In this document: positions 15,930-24,367 of the stretch, one piece after another
Layout: each line of letters opens with the position of its first letter
How positions within the stretch are numbered: position 1 is the stretch's first letter
Assembly: GCF_003258295.1 (NCBI RefSeq)
Contig: NZ_QKYN01000032.1
Span: 1-60,728, forward strand
Direction of reading: 5' to 3'
DNA length: 60,728 nucleotides
Origin: Streptacidiphilus pinicola
GTDB taxonomy: Bacteria > Actinomycetota > Actinomycetes > Streptomycetales > Streptomycetaceae
Notes under the pieces: model-generated
What the model saw: only the letters and a program-made list of their open reading frames with translations
The model's database searches: none
What the model was told of the DNA's origin: nothing
Made by a program: the position numbers and the translations under genes

Positions 15930-15947
15930 GGTGGTTACGTAAACATT
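15930..15947. promoter_or_regulatory. LacI operator O1
   Basis: It is centred on TTACGTAA (15935-15942) with TTACGTAAACAT in common with O2 and matches O2 at 15 of 18 positions. It lies about 52 bp before the first permease start, 45 bp centre-to-centre from O2. Confidence 0.75.
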
Positions 15948-15974
15948 CCTGTGTAAGCAAACGGCTACGACCTG

Positions 15975-15992
15975 GATGTTTACGTAAACATC
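15975..15992. promoter_or_regulatory. LacI operator O2 (perfect palindrome)
   Basis: GATGTTTACGTAAACATC is a perfect 18-bp palindrome with a central CpG, the form bound by LacI/GalR-family repressors. It lies between the divergent permease operon and the lacI-type gene, so it probably mediates repression of the importer and autoregulation. Confidence 0.85.
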
Positions 15993-16098
15993 GCGTAACC
16001 TGATGCTGGCATCGGGATCCAAAGGGAGTCAAGAGTTCCTTGCGATCCGGTTGGATCGGACCACGCGCCGGACGCGCGAGGACTTGTGGAGGAGCGCC

Positions 16099-17163
16099 GT
16101 GGAGGACAGGGCCGGGGTCGGGACGTCTGCGAGCGGGGCCGGGGCGGCCGCGCCGCGTCGGCGTCGCGGCGCGTCGATGGCGGACGTCGCGCGGCTGGCG
16201 GGAGTCTCCTCGCAGACGGTCTCCCGGGTCTCCAACGGCAGTCCCGGCGTCGTCGAGGAGACCCGCACCCGTGTCCTCGCCGCCATGCGGGAACTGGGCT
16301 ACCGCCCCAACAGCGCCGCCCGCGCCCTCAAGCACGGCGAGTTCCGCACCCTGGGCGTCATCCTGTTCAACCTCTCCACCACCGGCAATGTGCGCACCCT
16401 GGAGGCCATCGCCGACTCCGCCGCGCGGGAGGGCTATGCGATCACGCTGATGCCCGTCGCCGTGCCCACCCAGACCGACGTGCGCGGCGCCTTCACCCGG
16501 CTCGGCGAGCTCGCCGTCGACGGGATTATCGTGATCATGGAGGTGCACCTCCTGGACGCCTCCACCATCTCGCTCCCGCCGCACGTCCAGGTCGTCGTGG
16601 TCGACTCCGACGCCGGTGACCGCTACACCGTCGTCGACACCGACCAGCGCGGGGGAGCCCGGGCCGCCGTCGAGCACCTGCTCGGACTCGGCCATCGCAC
16701 CGTGTGGCACCTGGCCGGTCCGCCCGACTCCTTCGCCGCCCAACGCCGTACCGAGGCCTGGCTGACCGCCCTGCGCGAGGCCGGAAGGACGGTCCCGCCG
16801 CTGCTGTTCGGCGACTGGTCGGCCGAGTCCGGCTACAAGGCCGGCAAGCTGGTGCCGGACGACTGCACCGCCGTCTTCGCCGCGAACGACCAGATGGCGC
16901 TGGGGCTGCTGCGCGCCCTGCACGAGCGCGGGCGGCGCGTGCCCCAGGACATCAGCGTCGTCGGCTTCGACGACATCCCCGAATCCGCGTCCTTCATCCC
17001 GCCGCTGACCACGGTGCACCAGGACTTCGCCGAGGTCGGGCGCCGCTGTGTGGACGGCGTGCTGCGCCAGATTCGTGACCAGTCGGCGGAGCGCGGCACC
17101 GCGCTGGTGCCCACCCGCCTCGTCCGGCGGGACAGCACCGGGCCCGCGCCGAGCGATGGGTGA
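16099..17163 (+). CDS. LacI-family transcriptional regulator
   Basis: This 354-residue repressor has an N-terminal HTH (SMADVARLAGVSSQTVSRVSNGSPGVVEETRTRVLAAMRELGYRPN), hinge helix NSAARALK, and a periplasmic-binding-protein-like sugar sensor (TLGVILFN, VVVDSDAGDRY, FAANDQMALGLLRALHERG, ISVVGFDDIPES). GTG 16099 has a strong GGAGGAG site 4-5 bases upstream. It is divergent from the importer operon and followed by the GH30 gene; the shared operator before each transcription unit makes it the likely regulator of all. The inducer is probably a galacto-oligosaccharide, inferred from the GH42 partner. Confidence 0.95.
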   Translation: MEDRAGVGTSASGAGAAAPRRRRGASMADVARLAGVSSQTVSRVSNGSPGVVEETRTRVLAAMRELGYRPNSAARALKHGEFRTLGVILFNLSTTGNVRTLEAIADSAAREGYAITLMPVAVPTQTDVRGAFTRLGELAVDGIIVIMEVHLLDASTISLPPHVQVVVVDSDAGDRYTVVDTDQRGGARAAVEHLLGLGHRTVWHLAGPPDSFAAQRRTEAWLTALREAGRTVPPLLFGDWSAESGYKAGKLVPDDCTAVFAANDQMALGLLRALHERGRRVPQDISVVGFDDIPESASFIPPLTTVHQDFAEVGRRCVDGVLRQIRDQSAERGTALVPTRLVRRDSTGPAPSDG

Positions 17164-17232
17164 CGGTCCGTCAATCCTGGTGACGGCCCGCACGGACGCG
17201 CGGCCTTCGGGGACGGGATCCGTCCCGCGCTC

Positions 17233-17262
17233 TTGACTTCCCTTGGACAAGAGGTTCAGACT
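17233..17262 (+). promoter_or_regulatory. Promoter of GH30 gene
   Basis: TTGACT (17233-17238) and CAGACT (17257-17262) are separated by 18 bases, resembling a housekeeping -35/-10 pair. Transcription would start near 17269, just before operator O3. Confidence 0.55.
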
Positions 17263-17277
17263 CGCTGACCGGACCGG

Positions 17278-17295
17278 GATGGTTACGCAAACATG
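17278..17295. promoter_or_regulatory. LacI operator O3 before GH30 gene
   Basis: GATGGTTACGCAAACATG matches O2 at 15 of 18 positions. It sits just downstream of the predicted start of transcription, a position where a bound repressor blocks the polymerase. Confidence 0.75.
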
Positions 17296-17461
17296 ATCCC
17301 GATCCGGGCGCCTCGGACGGCCGATCCGTGGGCGTGGCACGCCATCTGACGGCGAGTCCGACCACCCGCGCGCCGCCCGAGCCCAGCACCACCGGACTCC
17401 TCGACCGGAGCGGCGGCAGCCGGCCGGCTTCGCCGCTCCGTCCCCACCCGACAGGAGCCCC

Positions 17462-19393
17462 ATGTTCCGTGCGACACGCGCGGCCCGCGCCGCAGCTCAG
17501 CCGCGCCGGGCCACCCGAACCGTCCTCGCGCTGGGCACCGCCCTCGCCGCGACTCTGCTCCCCACCGTCGCCCCCACCTCCGCCGGCGCCGCGACCGGCG
17601 CAGCCCAGATCACCGGAGCCGCGCAGACCATCACGGGCTTCGGTGCCTCCGGCGCCTGGTGGCCGAACGACCTCGCCAACTTCTCCACCACCGCCCAGAC
17701 CCAGGCCGCCGACCTGCTCTTCACCAGCTCCGGCATCCAACTCAGCCAGTACCGCTACAACATCGGCGGAGGCGGCACCGGCGTCTCGGTCACCGCACGC
17801 GCCCCGCAGACCTTCCTGACCTCCTCCGGCAGCTACGACTGGACGAGGGACCCCGGCGGGCAGAAGTTCCTCTCCCTCGCCGCCGCCGACGGCGTCCCGG
17901 ACCTCATCGGCTTCGTCAACAGCGCGCCCGCCGCCTGGACCACCAACGGCAAGAGCTGCGGCGGCTCCGTCAACACCGGCCAGGACGCCGCCTACGGCAG
18001 CTACCTCGCCACCATCGCCGCCCACTTCGCTGCCCAGGGCGAGGCGTTCGACCAGATCAGCCCCATGAACGAACCCGATGACTCGTTCAGCTCCTGCGGT
18101 CAGGAGGGCATGTCCGTCGCCCCCTCGGCCCGCGCCGGCGTCATCGACGCGGTCGGCTCCGCGCTCAGGAGCGCCGGGCTGTCCACCACCGTCATCGCGG
18201 ACGAGTCAAGCCAGACCACGCAGCTCACCTCCGAGGCCCCGACCTGGCTCGCCGACGCCTCCGCGCCCGGCTACGTCAGCGCCATCGCCCATCACACCTA
18301 CAACTTCCCCTCCGGCAGCCAGTTGGAGCAGGTCGGCGCCCTCGGTGCCACGAACAGCAAGCCGGTCTGGGCCACCGAGATCTGCTGCCAGGTCAGCGGC
18401 GGGGGCTACGGCCAGCAGTACGACCCGACCATCACCGGCGCGCTGACCATGGCCAACTCTGTTTACGACGACCTGGCCTACGGCAACGACAGCGCCTTCC
18501 AGTGGTGGACCGCGCTCTCCTCCGAGCTCGGCTGCGACCCCACCACGAGCGGCAGTTGCGCCACCACGGTCAACTCCAGCGGCTGGAACGACGGCCTGGT
18601 CTACTACGACCCGAACTACGCGAGCGACGGCAACCAGACCCTCTACCCGACCAAGCGCTTCTACGCGCTCGGCCAGTACAGCAAGTTCGTGCGCCCCGGC
18701 GCCGTCCGCTACGCGGTCGCCGGCTCGCCCGGTGGCGTCCAGACGCTCGCCTTCTGGCAGAACAACGCCTGGACGGTCGTCGCGACGAACACCAACAGCT
18801 CCGCCACCGCGCTGACGCTCAACGCCGGCAGCGGCACGCTCACCCCGACGGCGAGCTACCGCACCAGCGTGACCCAGAGTCTCGCCTCCGTCGCGGCGCC
18901 GAGTGTCTCCGGCGGAGCGCTCACCGCGACGCTGCCCGCCCAGAGCATCACCACCTACGTCCTGGCGAGCGCCGGGCAGCCTGGCACCACCGCGCCGACC
19001 GGCCAGACTCTGACCGGCGTCCAGTCCGGCCGCTGCCTCGACGTCCCGGGCGGCTCCACCACCAACGGCACGCAGTGGGAGCTCTACGACTGCAACGGCG
19101 GCAGCAACCAGCACCTGACGCTGACCGCCTCCGGCGCGGTCACCGTCTACAGCGGCAGCAGCCTCAAATGCCTCGACGGCTACCAGGGCGGCACCGCCCC
19201 AGGCACCGTCGTGGACCTCTACTCCTGCAACGGCGGCGCCAACCAGACCTGGGTGTTCCACCCGGACGGCAGCCTCACCAACGCGGCCTCCGGCCTCTGC
19301 CTCGACGCCTACGGTCAGGGCACCGCCAACGGCACCAAGATCGACGAATGGACCTGCAACGGCGGCAGCAACCAGCAGTGGACCTTGGGCTGA
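17462..19393 (+). CDS. Secreted GH30 glycosidase with CBM13 lectin domain
   Basis: This 643-residue enzyme has a signal peptide to about residue 43 (ending TSAGAA) and a GH30-type barrel beginning ITGFGASGAWWPND, with acid/base Glu204 in SPMNEPDDSF and nucleophile Glu306 in VWATEICCQ. A side beta domain follows (about 400-495), then a C-terminal ricin-type beta-trefoil (about 515-643) with three repeats of the CLD...C-N-GG-NQ-W type. GH30 members with this architecture include endo-beta-1,6-galactanases. Given the GH42 gene and shared operator, I infer extracellular depolymerisation of a galactan whose fragments feed the importer. A strong terminator follows. Confidence 0.85.
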   Translation: MFRATRAARAAAQPRRATRTVLALGTALAATLLPTVAPTSAGAATGAAQITGAAQTITGFGASGAWWPNDLANFSTTAQTQAADLLFTSSGIQLSQYRYNIGGGGTGVSVTARAPQTFLTSSGSYDWTRDPGGQKFLSLAAADGVPDLIGFVNSAPAAWTTNGKSCGGSVNTGQDAAYGSYLATIAAHFAAQGEAFDQISPMNEPDDSFSSCGQEGMSVAPSARAGVIDAVGSALRSAGLSTTVIADESSQTTQLTSEAPTWLADASAPGYVSAIAHHTYNFPSGSQLEQVGALGATNSKPVWATEICCQVSGGGYGQQYDPTITGALTMANSVYDDLAYGNDSAFQWWTALSSELGCDPTTSGSCATTVNSSGWNDGLVYYDPNYASDGNQTLYPTKRFYALGQYSKFVRPGAVRYAVAGSPGGVQTLAFWQNNAWTVVATNTNSSATALTLNAGSGTLTPTASYRTSVTQSLASVAAPSVSGGALTATLPAQSITTYVLASAGQPGTTAPTGQTLTGVQSGRCLDVPGGSTTNGTQWELYDCNGGSNQHLTLTASGAVTVYSGSSLKCLDGYQGGTAPGTVVDLYSCNGGANQTWVFHPDGSLTNAASGLCLDAYGQGTANGTKIDEWTCNGGSNQQWTLG

Positions 19394-19403
19394 CCGCACC
19401 ACC

Positions 19404-19445
19404 TGCCGGGGCGGCCGCCCCATGCTCCGCCCGGCCGCCCCGGCA
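19404..19445 (+). terminator. Terminator of GH30 gene
   Basis: A perfect 14-bp stem (TGCCGGGGCGGCCG / CGGCCGCCCCGGCA) with a 14-base loop begins 11 bases after the stop. Confidence 0.8.
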
Positions 19446-19535
19446 TCGGAGAGTCGGACGGGAAGCCGAGGGCAGTGGCAGTGCCCGGGGGGATCCTGAT
19501 CGGAAGACGGGGCCAAAGGACGACGACAGAGCGGA

Positions 19536-20486
19536 TCACTGGCCCCATTCCCAGCGCAACCCGAAGCACGACACGGTCAGATCGAGCGCTGCCGCCGTGA
19601 GTCGGTCGTAGGGGTCGAGGTGGACGGATCTCTCCGAGGCGCGGCCCTCTCCCACGGTCGGCCTGCTGAACTGCACGCATCGAACGGGTAGTCGCGGCCC
19701 GGAGAACTGGATCTCGACCACGTACTCGCGCATCGGCCTGTCGAAGTACTTCTCCCATGAGGTGTCCGCGAGATACGGCGCCGTGAACTCGACTTCGTGT
19801 TCCATGACGGCGAACTCGCCACGCCGCAGCCCCTGGCCGAACAGCAGCTCGGCCACGACCGCGTTGGCCCGTGGCGCGGTCACCACCCTCCCCAGGCGGC
19901 AGCCGCGAACCGCATGGATCCGAGGAGCCGGTGCCCCCTCGTCCGTGCGGTAGAGCGTCATGATCCGGTCGGCGCCGTCCTCCAGGGCCCGCATCACGCG
20001 ACGGCTCCAGACCCGCCGGATCCGGGCGTCAGGCCCCACTTCTATGCGGTCGTGACGTGACAGGTCGGCGAGCTGCTCGCCCCCGGCCTGGTCGAACCCG
20101 CCCTCGTCGAAGGCCCGGGCCATGATCGTCTCGTCCTGGTAGGCCTCGGCGAAGCTCAACGGATCGAGTCTGCGGCCACGTCGACGCGGAGGCGGGAGCA
20201 GGGCGGCGAGGGTGCCCGCCTCGACCTGGAGGAGGACCTCCAGCCTGGACAGGGCCTCCAGCGAGCCGGTGCGCTCCGGTTGGCTGCGGCCGGACTGCCA
20301 GTGGCTGAGCGTCGCCATGCTCACGGGTGTTCCCGCCGCGAGGAGCTTGGCCTGGATCCGCTCCAGGCTCAGACCACGGGCCTGGATCGCCTCGCGCAGC
20401 GCCGCCTGAAAGGGAGAGGGGACGAGGGCATTCGTGTGCGTTCCTTCTGTCGGCGTTCCCGCCGCAGTCGCCTGTTCCGTGGCCAT
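19536..20486 (-). CDS. XRE-family regulator with large C-terminal domain
   Basis: This 316-residue protein has an N-terminal HTH at about residues 25-80 (FQAALREAIQARGLSLERIQAKL...VSMATLSHWQSGRSQPER), followed by a leucine-rich helix (LEALSRLEVLLQVEAGTLAALL). The C-terminal ~200 residues form an unnamed beta-rich domain that includes GADRIMTLYRTDEG, ANAVVAELLFGQGLRRGEFAVMEHEVEF and a CVQFSRP segment. Similar DNA-binding proteins occur in multiple copies in Streptomyces. It is convergent with the GH30 gene and divergent from the large secreted protein; a 265-bp intergenic region separates them. The function is unknown. Confidence 0.8.
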   Translation of the reverse strand: MATEQATAAGTPTEGTHTNALVPSPFQAALREAIQARGLSLERIQAKLLAAGTPVSMATLSHWQSGRSQPERTGSLEALSRLEVLLQVEAGTLAALLPPPRRRGRRLDPLSFAEAYQDETIMARAFDEGGFDQAGGEQLADLSRHDRIEVGPDARIRRVWSRRVMRALEDGADRIMTLYRTDEGAPAPRIHAVRGCRLGRVVTAPRANAVVAELLFGQGLRRGEFAVMEHEVEFTAPYLADTSWEKYFDRPMREYVVEIQFSGPRLPVRCVQFSRPTVGEGRASERSVHLDPYDRLTAAALDLTVSCFGLRWEWGQ

Positions 20487-20751
20487 GGTGCCCTCCTGGC
20501 CAAGTCGATCGGATCCCGACGATGGTTCATGCGCAGGGCGAAGTCAAGAGCCGTGCGTGCGGGAGCCCCCGCCCGGATCGACCCGTTCTTCACATTTAGC
20601 TCTTTGTTGTGCCCTTGATCGGGCGTCAGTAACTTTCCAGCCATCCGCGCAGCTCAACGGCTCACACCGGGACAGCGCGGCGGATTCTGTCGCTGGGCAC
20701 GTCGTGCGCCGACGCTCTCCGCGGACCCCGTCTACAAGGAAGGGCACCCCC

Positions 20752-22701
20752 ATGCCTGAAAGCTCCCGGCGTCGCCGCATCGGCGCCGCTGCCGCCGCAG
20801 TGATAGGCCTGTCGGCCTTCACACTGTCGTCCGCGCCCGCCATGGCTGCCCCCGCGTCCGGTGCGCAGAGCCCGTCCGCGGTCGTGAAGAAGGCCCACCC
20901 TGACGCAATGCTCTCGCTGGCGACGACGCGGGCGACGCAGACCTGGGAGAAGACCCACGCGGCGGCGTCCACCCGGGCCGCGGCCGCCACCGTCGGCACG
21001 AACACCCTCGCCTACAACGGCGGCACGAGCGGCATGGGCGTCATGAGCGGCGCCAAGACCAAGGTGTACCTGGTCTTCTACGGAAACCAGTGGGGGACCC
21101 AGGGCACCGACGCCAACGGCAACGCGACGTTCTCCGGGGACCCGGACGGCGGCGCGCCCGTGGCACAGCAGATGTTCAAGGGCATCGGCACCAACGGCGA
21201 GACCTGGTCGGCCGACCTGACCCAGTGGTGCGACGGTCCAGGCGTCACCGCCGGCGCGTACTCCTGCCCGACCAACCTGCCGGCCTCGCAGTTCGTCCCG
21301 TACCAGAGCGGCGGCGTGCTGGCCGGCGTCTGGAACGACAACGCGGCCGCGTCCCCGGCGTCGGCGACCGAGGCACAGCTCACGCAGGAGGCGATCAACG
21401 CGGCGGGGCACTTCGGCAACACCACCGCCGCCTCGAACCGCAACGCGTACTACGTCATCCTGTCTCCGCACGGCACGAACCCGGACAACTACCAGAGCCC
21501 CACCCAGGGCTACTGCGCCTGGCACAGCTGGAACGGCGACACCAGCCTCGCCGGGGGCCCGTTCTCCTCCCCGTACGGCAACATCGCGTTCAGCAACCAG
21601 CCCTACAACATGGACATGGGCGCCACCTGCGGAGTCGACTTCCTGAACTCCGGGAGCGCGGGCACTCTCGACGGCTGGACCATCACCCTCGGCCACGAGT
21701 GGCACGAGATGATGTCGGACAGCTACACGACCACCGGGTGGGCCAACCCTGGCACCAACGGTGGCACGAAGAACTACGAGAACTCCGACGAGTGCGCCTG
21801 GATCAAGGGCGGCCAGCCCGGCGGGGTCGCCAACGTCAGCTTCGGCACGTACGGCACCTACGCCGAGCAGGCGAGCTGGTCCAACGACACCAACAGCTGC
21901 GCCATCTCGCACGCGATCCTCACGCACGGTGGCTCCACCGCCAACACCGTGACCGTGACGAACCCGGGCAACCAGAGCTCCAAGGTCGGCGGCTCGGTCT
22001 CCCTTCAGGTCCAGGCCACTGACTCGGCGTCCGGTCAGACACTGACCTACAGCGCCACGGGCCTGCCGGCCGGTCTGTCGATCAACTCCTCGACGGGTCT
22101 GATCACCGGTAGCCCGACCGCCGCCGCCACCTCCTCCGTGACCGTCACGGTCAAGGACGGCACCGGTGCCACCGGCTCGACCTCCTTCTCCTGGACCACC
22201 ACCGCAGCCACCGGTGGCTGCACCGCGGCCCAGCTCGTCGGGAACGGCGGTTTCGAGAACGGCACCGCGCCGTGGACCGGCACCACCGGCTCGATCGTCG
22301 CCTCGTCCCTGTACGGCATCCCGGCCCACTCGGGGAGCTACGCGTCGATCCTGGACGACTACGGCTACGCCGCCACCGACACCCTGGCCCAGACCGTGAG
22401 CATCCCGGCCACCTGCACGAACGCCGCCTTCTCCTTCTGGCGGTACATCACCACCGCCGAGTCCGCGCTCGGCGCGGCGGACACGCTGAAGGTGCAGGTC
22501 CTCAACGCGTCCGGCACCGTCCTGGCCACCTTGCACACCTACAGCAACCTGGACGCGGACAACCAGTGGGACCAGGCGTCCTACTCGCTGAGCCAGTTCG
22601 CCGGCCAGACCGTCACCCTGAAGTTCACCGGCACCGAGACCGACACGTACGGCGGCTCGACGGCCTTCGCGCTCGACGACGTCGCACTCAACGTCTCCTG
22701 A
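20752..22701 (+). CDS. Secreted putative metalloprotease-like protein with Ig domain
   Basis: This 649-residue exported protein has a signal peptide (residues 1-32, cleavage after APAMA) and a large N-terminal domain (about 85-385) with VYLVFYGNQWGTQ, YYVILSPHGTNP and a His/Glu cluster, HEWHE at 315-319, followed by MMSDSYT. A He_PIG-type Ig domain follows (about 395-482: TNPGNQSSKVGGSVSLQV...GLPAGLSINSSTGLITGSP), then a C-terminal beta-sandwich (GNGGFENGTAPW) resembling carbohydrate-binding modules. The His/Glu cluster suggests a metal site but is not a canonical HExxH, so protease activity is a guess. ATG 20752 follows an AAGGAAGGG site. A perfect terminator follows. Confidence 0.75.
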   Translation: MPESSRRRRIGAAAAAVIGLSAFTLSSAPAMAAPASGAQSPSAVVKKAHPDAMLSLATTRATQTWEKTHAAASTRAAAATVGTNTLAYNGGTSGMGVMSGAKTKVYLVFYGNQWGTQGTDANGNATFSGDPDGGAPVAQQMFKGIGTNGETWSADLTQWCDGPGVTAGAYSCPTNLPASQFVPYQSGGVLAGVWNDNAAASPASATEAQLTQEAINAAGHFGNTTAASNRNAYYVILSPHGTNPDNYQSPTQGYCAWHSWNGDTSLAGGPFSSPYGNIAFSNQPYNMDMGATCGVDFLNSGSAGTLDGWTITLGHEWHEMMSDSYTTTGWANPGTNGGTKNYENSDECAWIKGGQPGGVANVSFGTYGTYAEQASWSNDTNSCAISHAILTHGGSTANTVTVTNPGNQSSKVGGSVSLQVQATDSASGQTLTYSATGLPAGLSINSSTGLITGSPTAAATSSVTVTVKDGTGATGSTSFSWTTTAATGGCTAAQLVGNGGFENGTAPWTGTTGSIVASSLYGIPAHSGSYASILDDYGYAATDTLAQTVSIPATCTNAAFSFWRYITTAESALGAADTLKVQVLNASGTVLATLHTYSNLDADNQWDQASYSLSQFAGQTVTLKFTGTETDTYGGSTAFALDDVALNVS

Positions 22702-22717
22702 CACCGCACCCCGTCCC

Positions 22718-22749
22718 AGTGGCGCCCCGGGTACCGCCGGGGCGCCACT
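22718..22749. terminator. Bidirectional terminator
   Basis: A perfect 13-bp stem (AGTGGCGCCCCGG / CCGGGGCGCCACT) with a 6-base loop lies between convergent genes. Confidence 0.9.
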
Positions 22750-22791
22750 CGGCTTCCGCGCAGCGGGACGAGCGACGGGTCGAGCCGGCCC

Positions 22792-23439
22792 TCAATCGGA
22801 GTCCTCGGGCGAGCGCGCCGCGCCGCGGCGGCGCAGCCATGCGCGAGCGACCAGAGCCGTGACCAGGACGGCGACGGCGGCCAACAGCCACAGCTGGTAC
22901 CGCAGTGCCTGGCGATAAAGGGGGCCGATGTCACTGCCGGCGGTGTACCCGAGTGCGGTCCACACCGCCGTCCAGGCAGCCGCCCCCACCGCGTTCGCGG
23001 TGGTGAAACGGGGGCGCGACAGGCAGTTCACGCCGGCCAGCACCCCGTTGGTCTGCCGCAGCACGTCCACGAAGCGGGCCACCAGCACGATCCACACCCC
23101 CCGCCGACGGTAGTACTCCTCCGCACGCGCGTACCGGGCCTCGGTCAGCCGGACATAGCGGCCGTAGCGGTGAACCAGCGCGACGCCCTGCCACCGCCCC
23201 AGCGAGTAGGCGAGCTCCGCAGCCACGAAAGCCGCCGCCCAGCCCACGGCGGCGACCGCGAACACGTTCATCCGCCCGGTCCCCGCATACACCGCCGCGA
23301 CGATCAGCATCGTCTGCCCCGGCACGGGCACCAGGATGTTGTCCAAGCCCACCAACAGCGCCAGCATGGCGTAGCCGCCCCGGTCCAGGAGCGGTTGCAA
23401 GTGAGCCAGCGCCCCCGGCAGTCCCGCGCTTCCACTCAC
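22792..23439 (-). CDS. DedA-family membrane protein
   Basis: This 215-residue integral membrane protein of the DedA/VTT family (lipid scramblase/flippase or proton-coupled transporter family) has the motif VPVPGQTMLIVAAVYAG, followed by a conserved hydrophobic helix, LAYSLGRWQG, YYRRRGVWIVLVARFVDVLRQTNGVLAG (the family's F.R..P.vR..... region) and C-terminal helices, ending in a basic tail. GTG 23439 has AGAGAGG upstream. It is convergent with the Ig-domain protein gene and divergent from the nucleoside phosphorylase gene. The specific lipid substrate is unknown. Confidence 0.9.
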   Translation of the reverse strand: MSGSAGLPGALAHLQPLLDRGGYAMLALLVGLDNILVPVPGQTMLIVAAVYAGTGRMNVFAVAAVGWAAAFVAAELAYSLGRWQGVALVHRYGRYVRLTEARYARAEEYYRRRGVWIVLVARFVDVLRQTNGVLAGVNCLSRPRFTTANAVGAAAWTAVWTALGYTAGSDIGPLYRQALRYQLWLLAAVAVLVTALVARAWLRRRGAARSPEDSD

Positions 23440-23564
23440 GCCACGCCTCTCTTCGACTCCCGCAGTCGGCTCCTGCCCGGACCGGTCGCGCGCACACCTG
23501 CCGTCGAGGTTCCGGGCCGAAGGACTGGGTTGCGAGGCGGTCCCGTCGGACGGAGGGTGTGGTC

Positions 23565-23600
23565 ATGAACGACCTGACGGCGCAGAGCAGGATGAACTGA
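23565..23600 (+). CDS. 11-codon ORF coupled to deoD
   Basis: An ATG at 23565 with a strong GGAGGG site 7 bases upstream opens an 11-codon frame (MNDLTAQSRMN). Its TGA overlaps the ATG of the phosphorylase gene (TGATG at 23598-23602). The phosphorylase itself has only a weak site, so ribosomes ending this mini-ORF probably re-initiate on it. It was read directly from sequence. Confidence 0.5.
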   Translation: MNDLTAQSRMN

Positions 23601-24328
23601 TGGCCACGCCACACATCGCCGCCGAGCCCGGCGATTTCGCCCCGCGCGTGCTGATGCCGGGCGACCCCCGCCGGGCCCTTCGCATCGCCACCGACTTCCT
23701 GGCGGACGCCCGGCAGGTGACGGACGTGCGCGGCATCCTCGGCTTCACCGGCACATACCGGGGCGAGCCGATGTCCGTGATGGCCTCGGGCATGGGCGCG
23801 CCGTCCATCAGCATCTACGCCACCGAACTCTTCCGGTTCTACGGGGTGGAGCGCATCATCCGGGTCGGAACGGCTGGTGCCCTCCAGGCGTCCCTGGCCC
23901 TCGGCGATGTGATCGTGGCCTCGGCCGCGCACACCGACGCGACCACGGCCACGGTCCGTGTGCCGGGAGTGTCCCTGTCCTTGGCGCCGTCGCCGCGACT
24001 GCTCGTCGACGCGATCACCGTGGCGGGGGACGCGGCCCAGGTGGGGCCGGTGTTGAGCTCGGACTACTTCTACCTCGACCGCCCCGAGGTCATCGACCGG
24101 CTCGCAGCGCTGGGCACCCTTGCCGTCGAGATGGAAGCGGCCGGCCTGTATGCGGTGGCCGCGGCCGAGCGACGTGAGGCCCTCACCGTACTGACGGTCA
24201 GCGACCACATCCGCACCGGTGAGGCGATGGACGCGGTCACTCGCGAGACCCGGTACGAGCACATGGTCGACATCGCCGCGCGCGCCCTGCTCGCCCGCCC
24301 GGTTGTCGGAGCAACGGGATCCGCGTGA
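23600..24328 (+). CDS. deoD: Purine-nucleoside phosphorylase DeoD
   Basis: This 242-residue enzyme splits purine (deoxy)nucleosides with phosphate into base and (deoxy)ribose-1-phosphate for salvage. It matches the hexameric DeoD type: MPGDPRRAL near the start, VMASGMGAPSISIYATEL, RVGTAGALQ, the substrate-binding VEMEAAGLYAVAA and SDHIRTGE, with the Asp that protonates the base in the SDH motif. The length is typical. It is probably translated by coupling to the 11-codon ORF just upstream. It is monocistronic, followed by a hairpin and a decayed acetyltransferase gene. Confidence 0.95.
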   Translation: MATPHIAAEPGDFAPRVLMPGDPRRALRIATDFLADARQVTDVRGILGFTGTYRGEPMSVMASGMGAPSISIYATELFRFYGVERIIRVGTAGALQASLALGDVIVASAAHTDATTATVRVPGVSLSLAPSPRLLVDAITVAGDAAQVGPVLSSDYFYLDRPEVIDRLAALGTLAVEMEAAGLYAVAAAERREALTVLTVSDHIRTGEAMDAVTRETRYEHMVDIAARALLARPVVGATGSA

Positions 24329-24329
24329 A

Positions 24330-24365
24330 GGCTGTGGTTCCGTCCTTCGCGGCCGCAGCCCTTTT
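24330..24365 (+). terminator. Terminator of deoD
   Basis: GGCTGTGG (24330-24337) pairs with CCGCAGCC (24353-24360), one G-U pair, followed by CTTTT. Confidence 0.65.
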
Positions 24366-24367
24366 CG

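Noticed and set aside
12565-17463. A 1,632-codon open frame on the minus strand
   Set aside because: Only the 12565-13908 part is a real gene; the rest lies over the permease and LacI genes in other frames, a GC-bias artefact.
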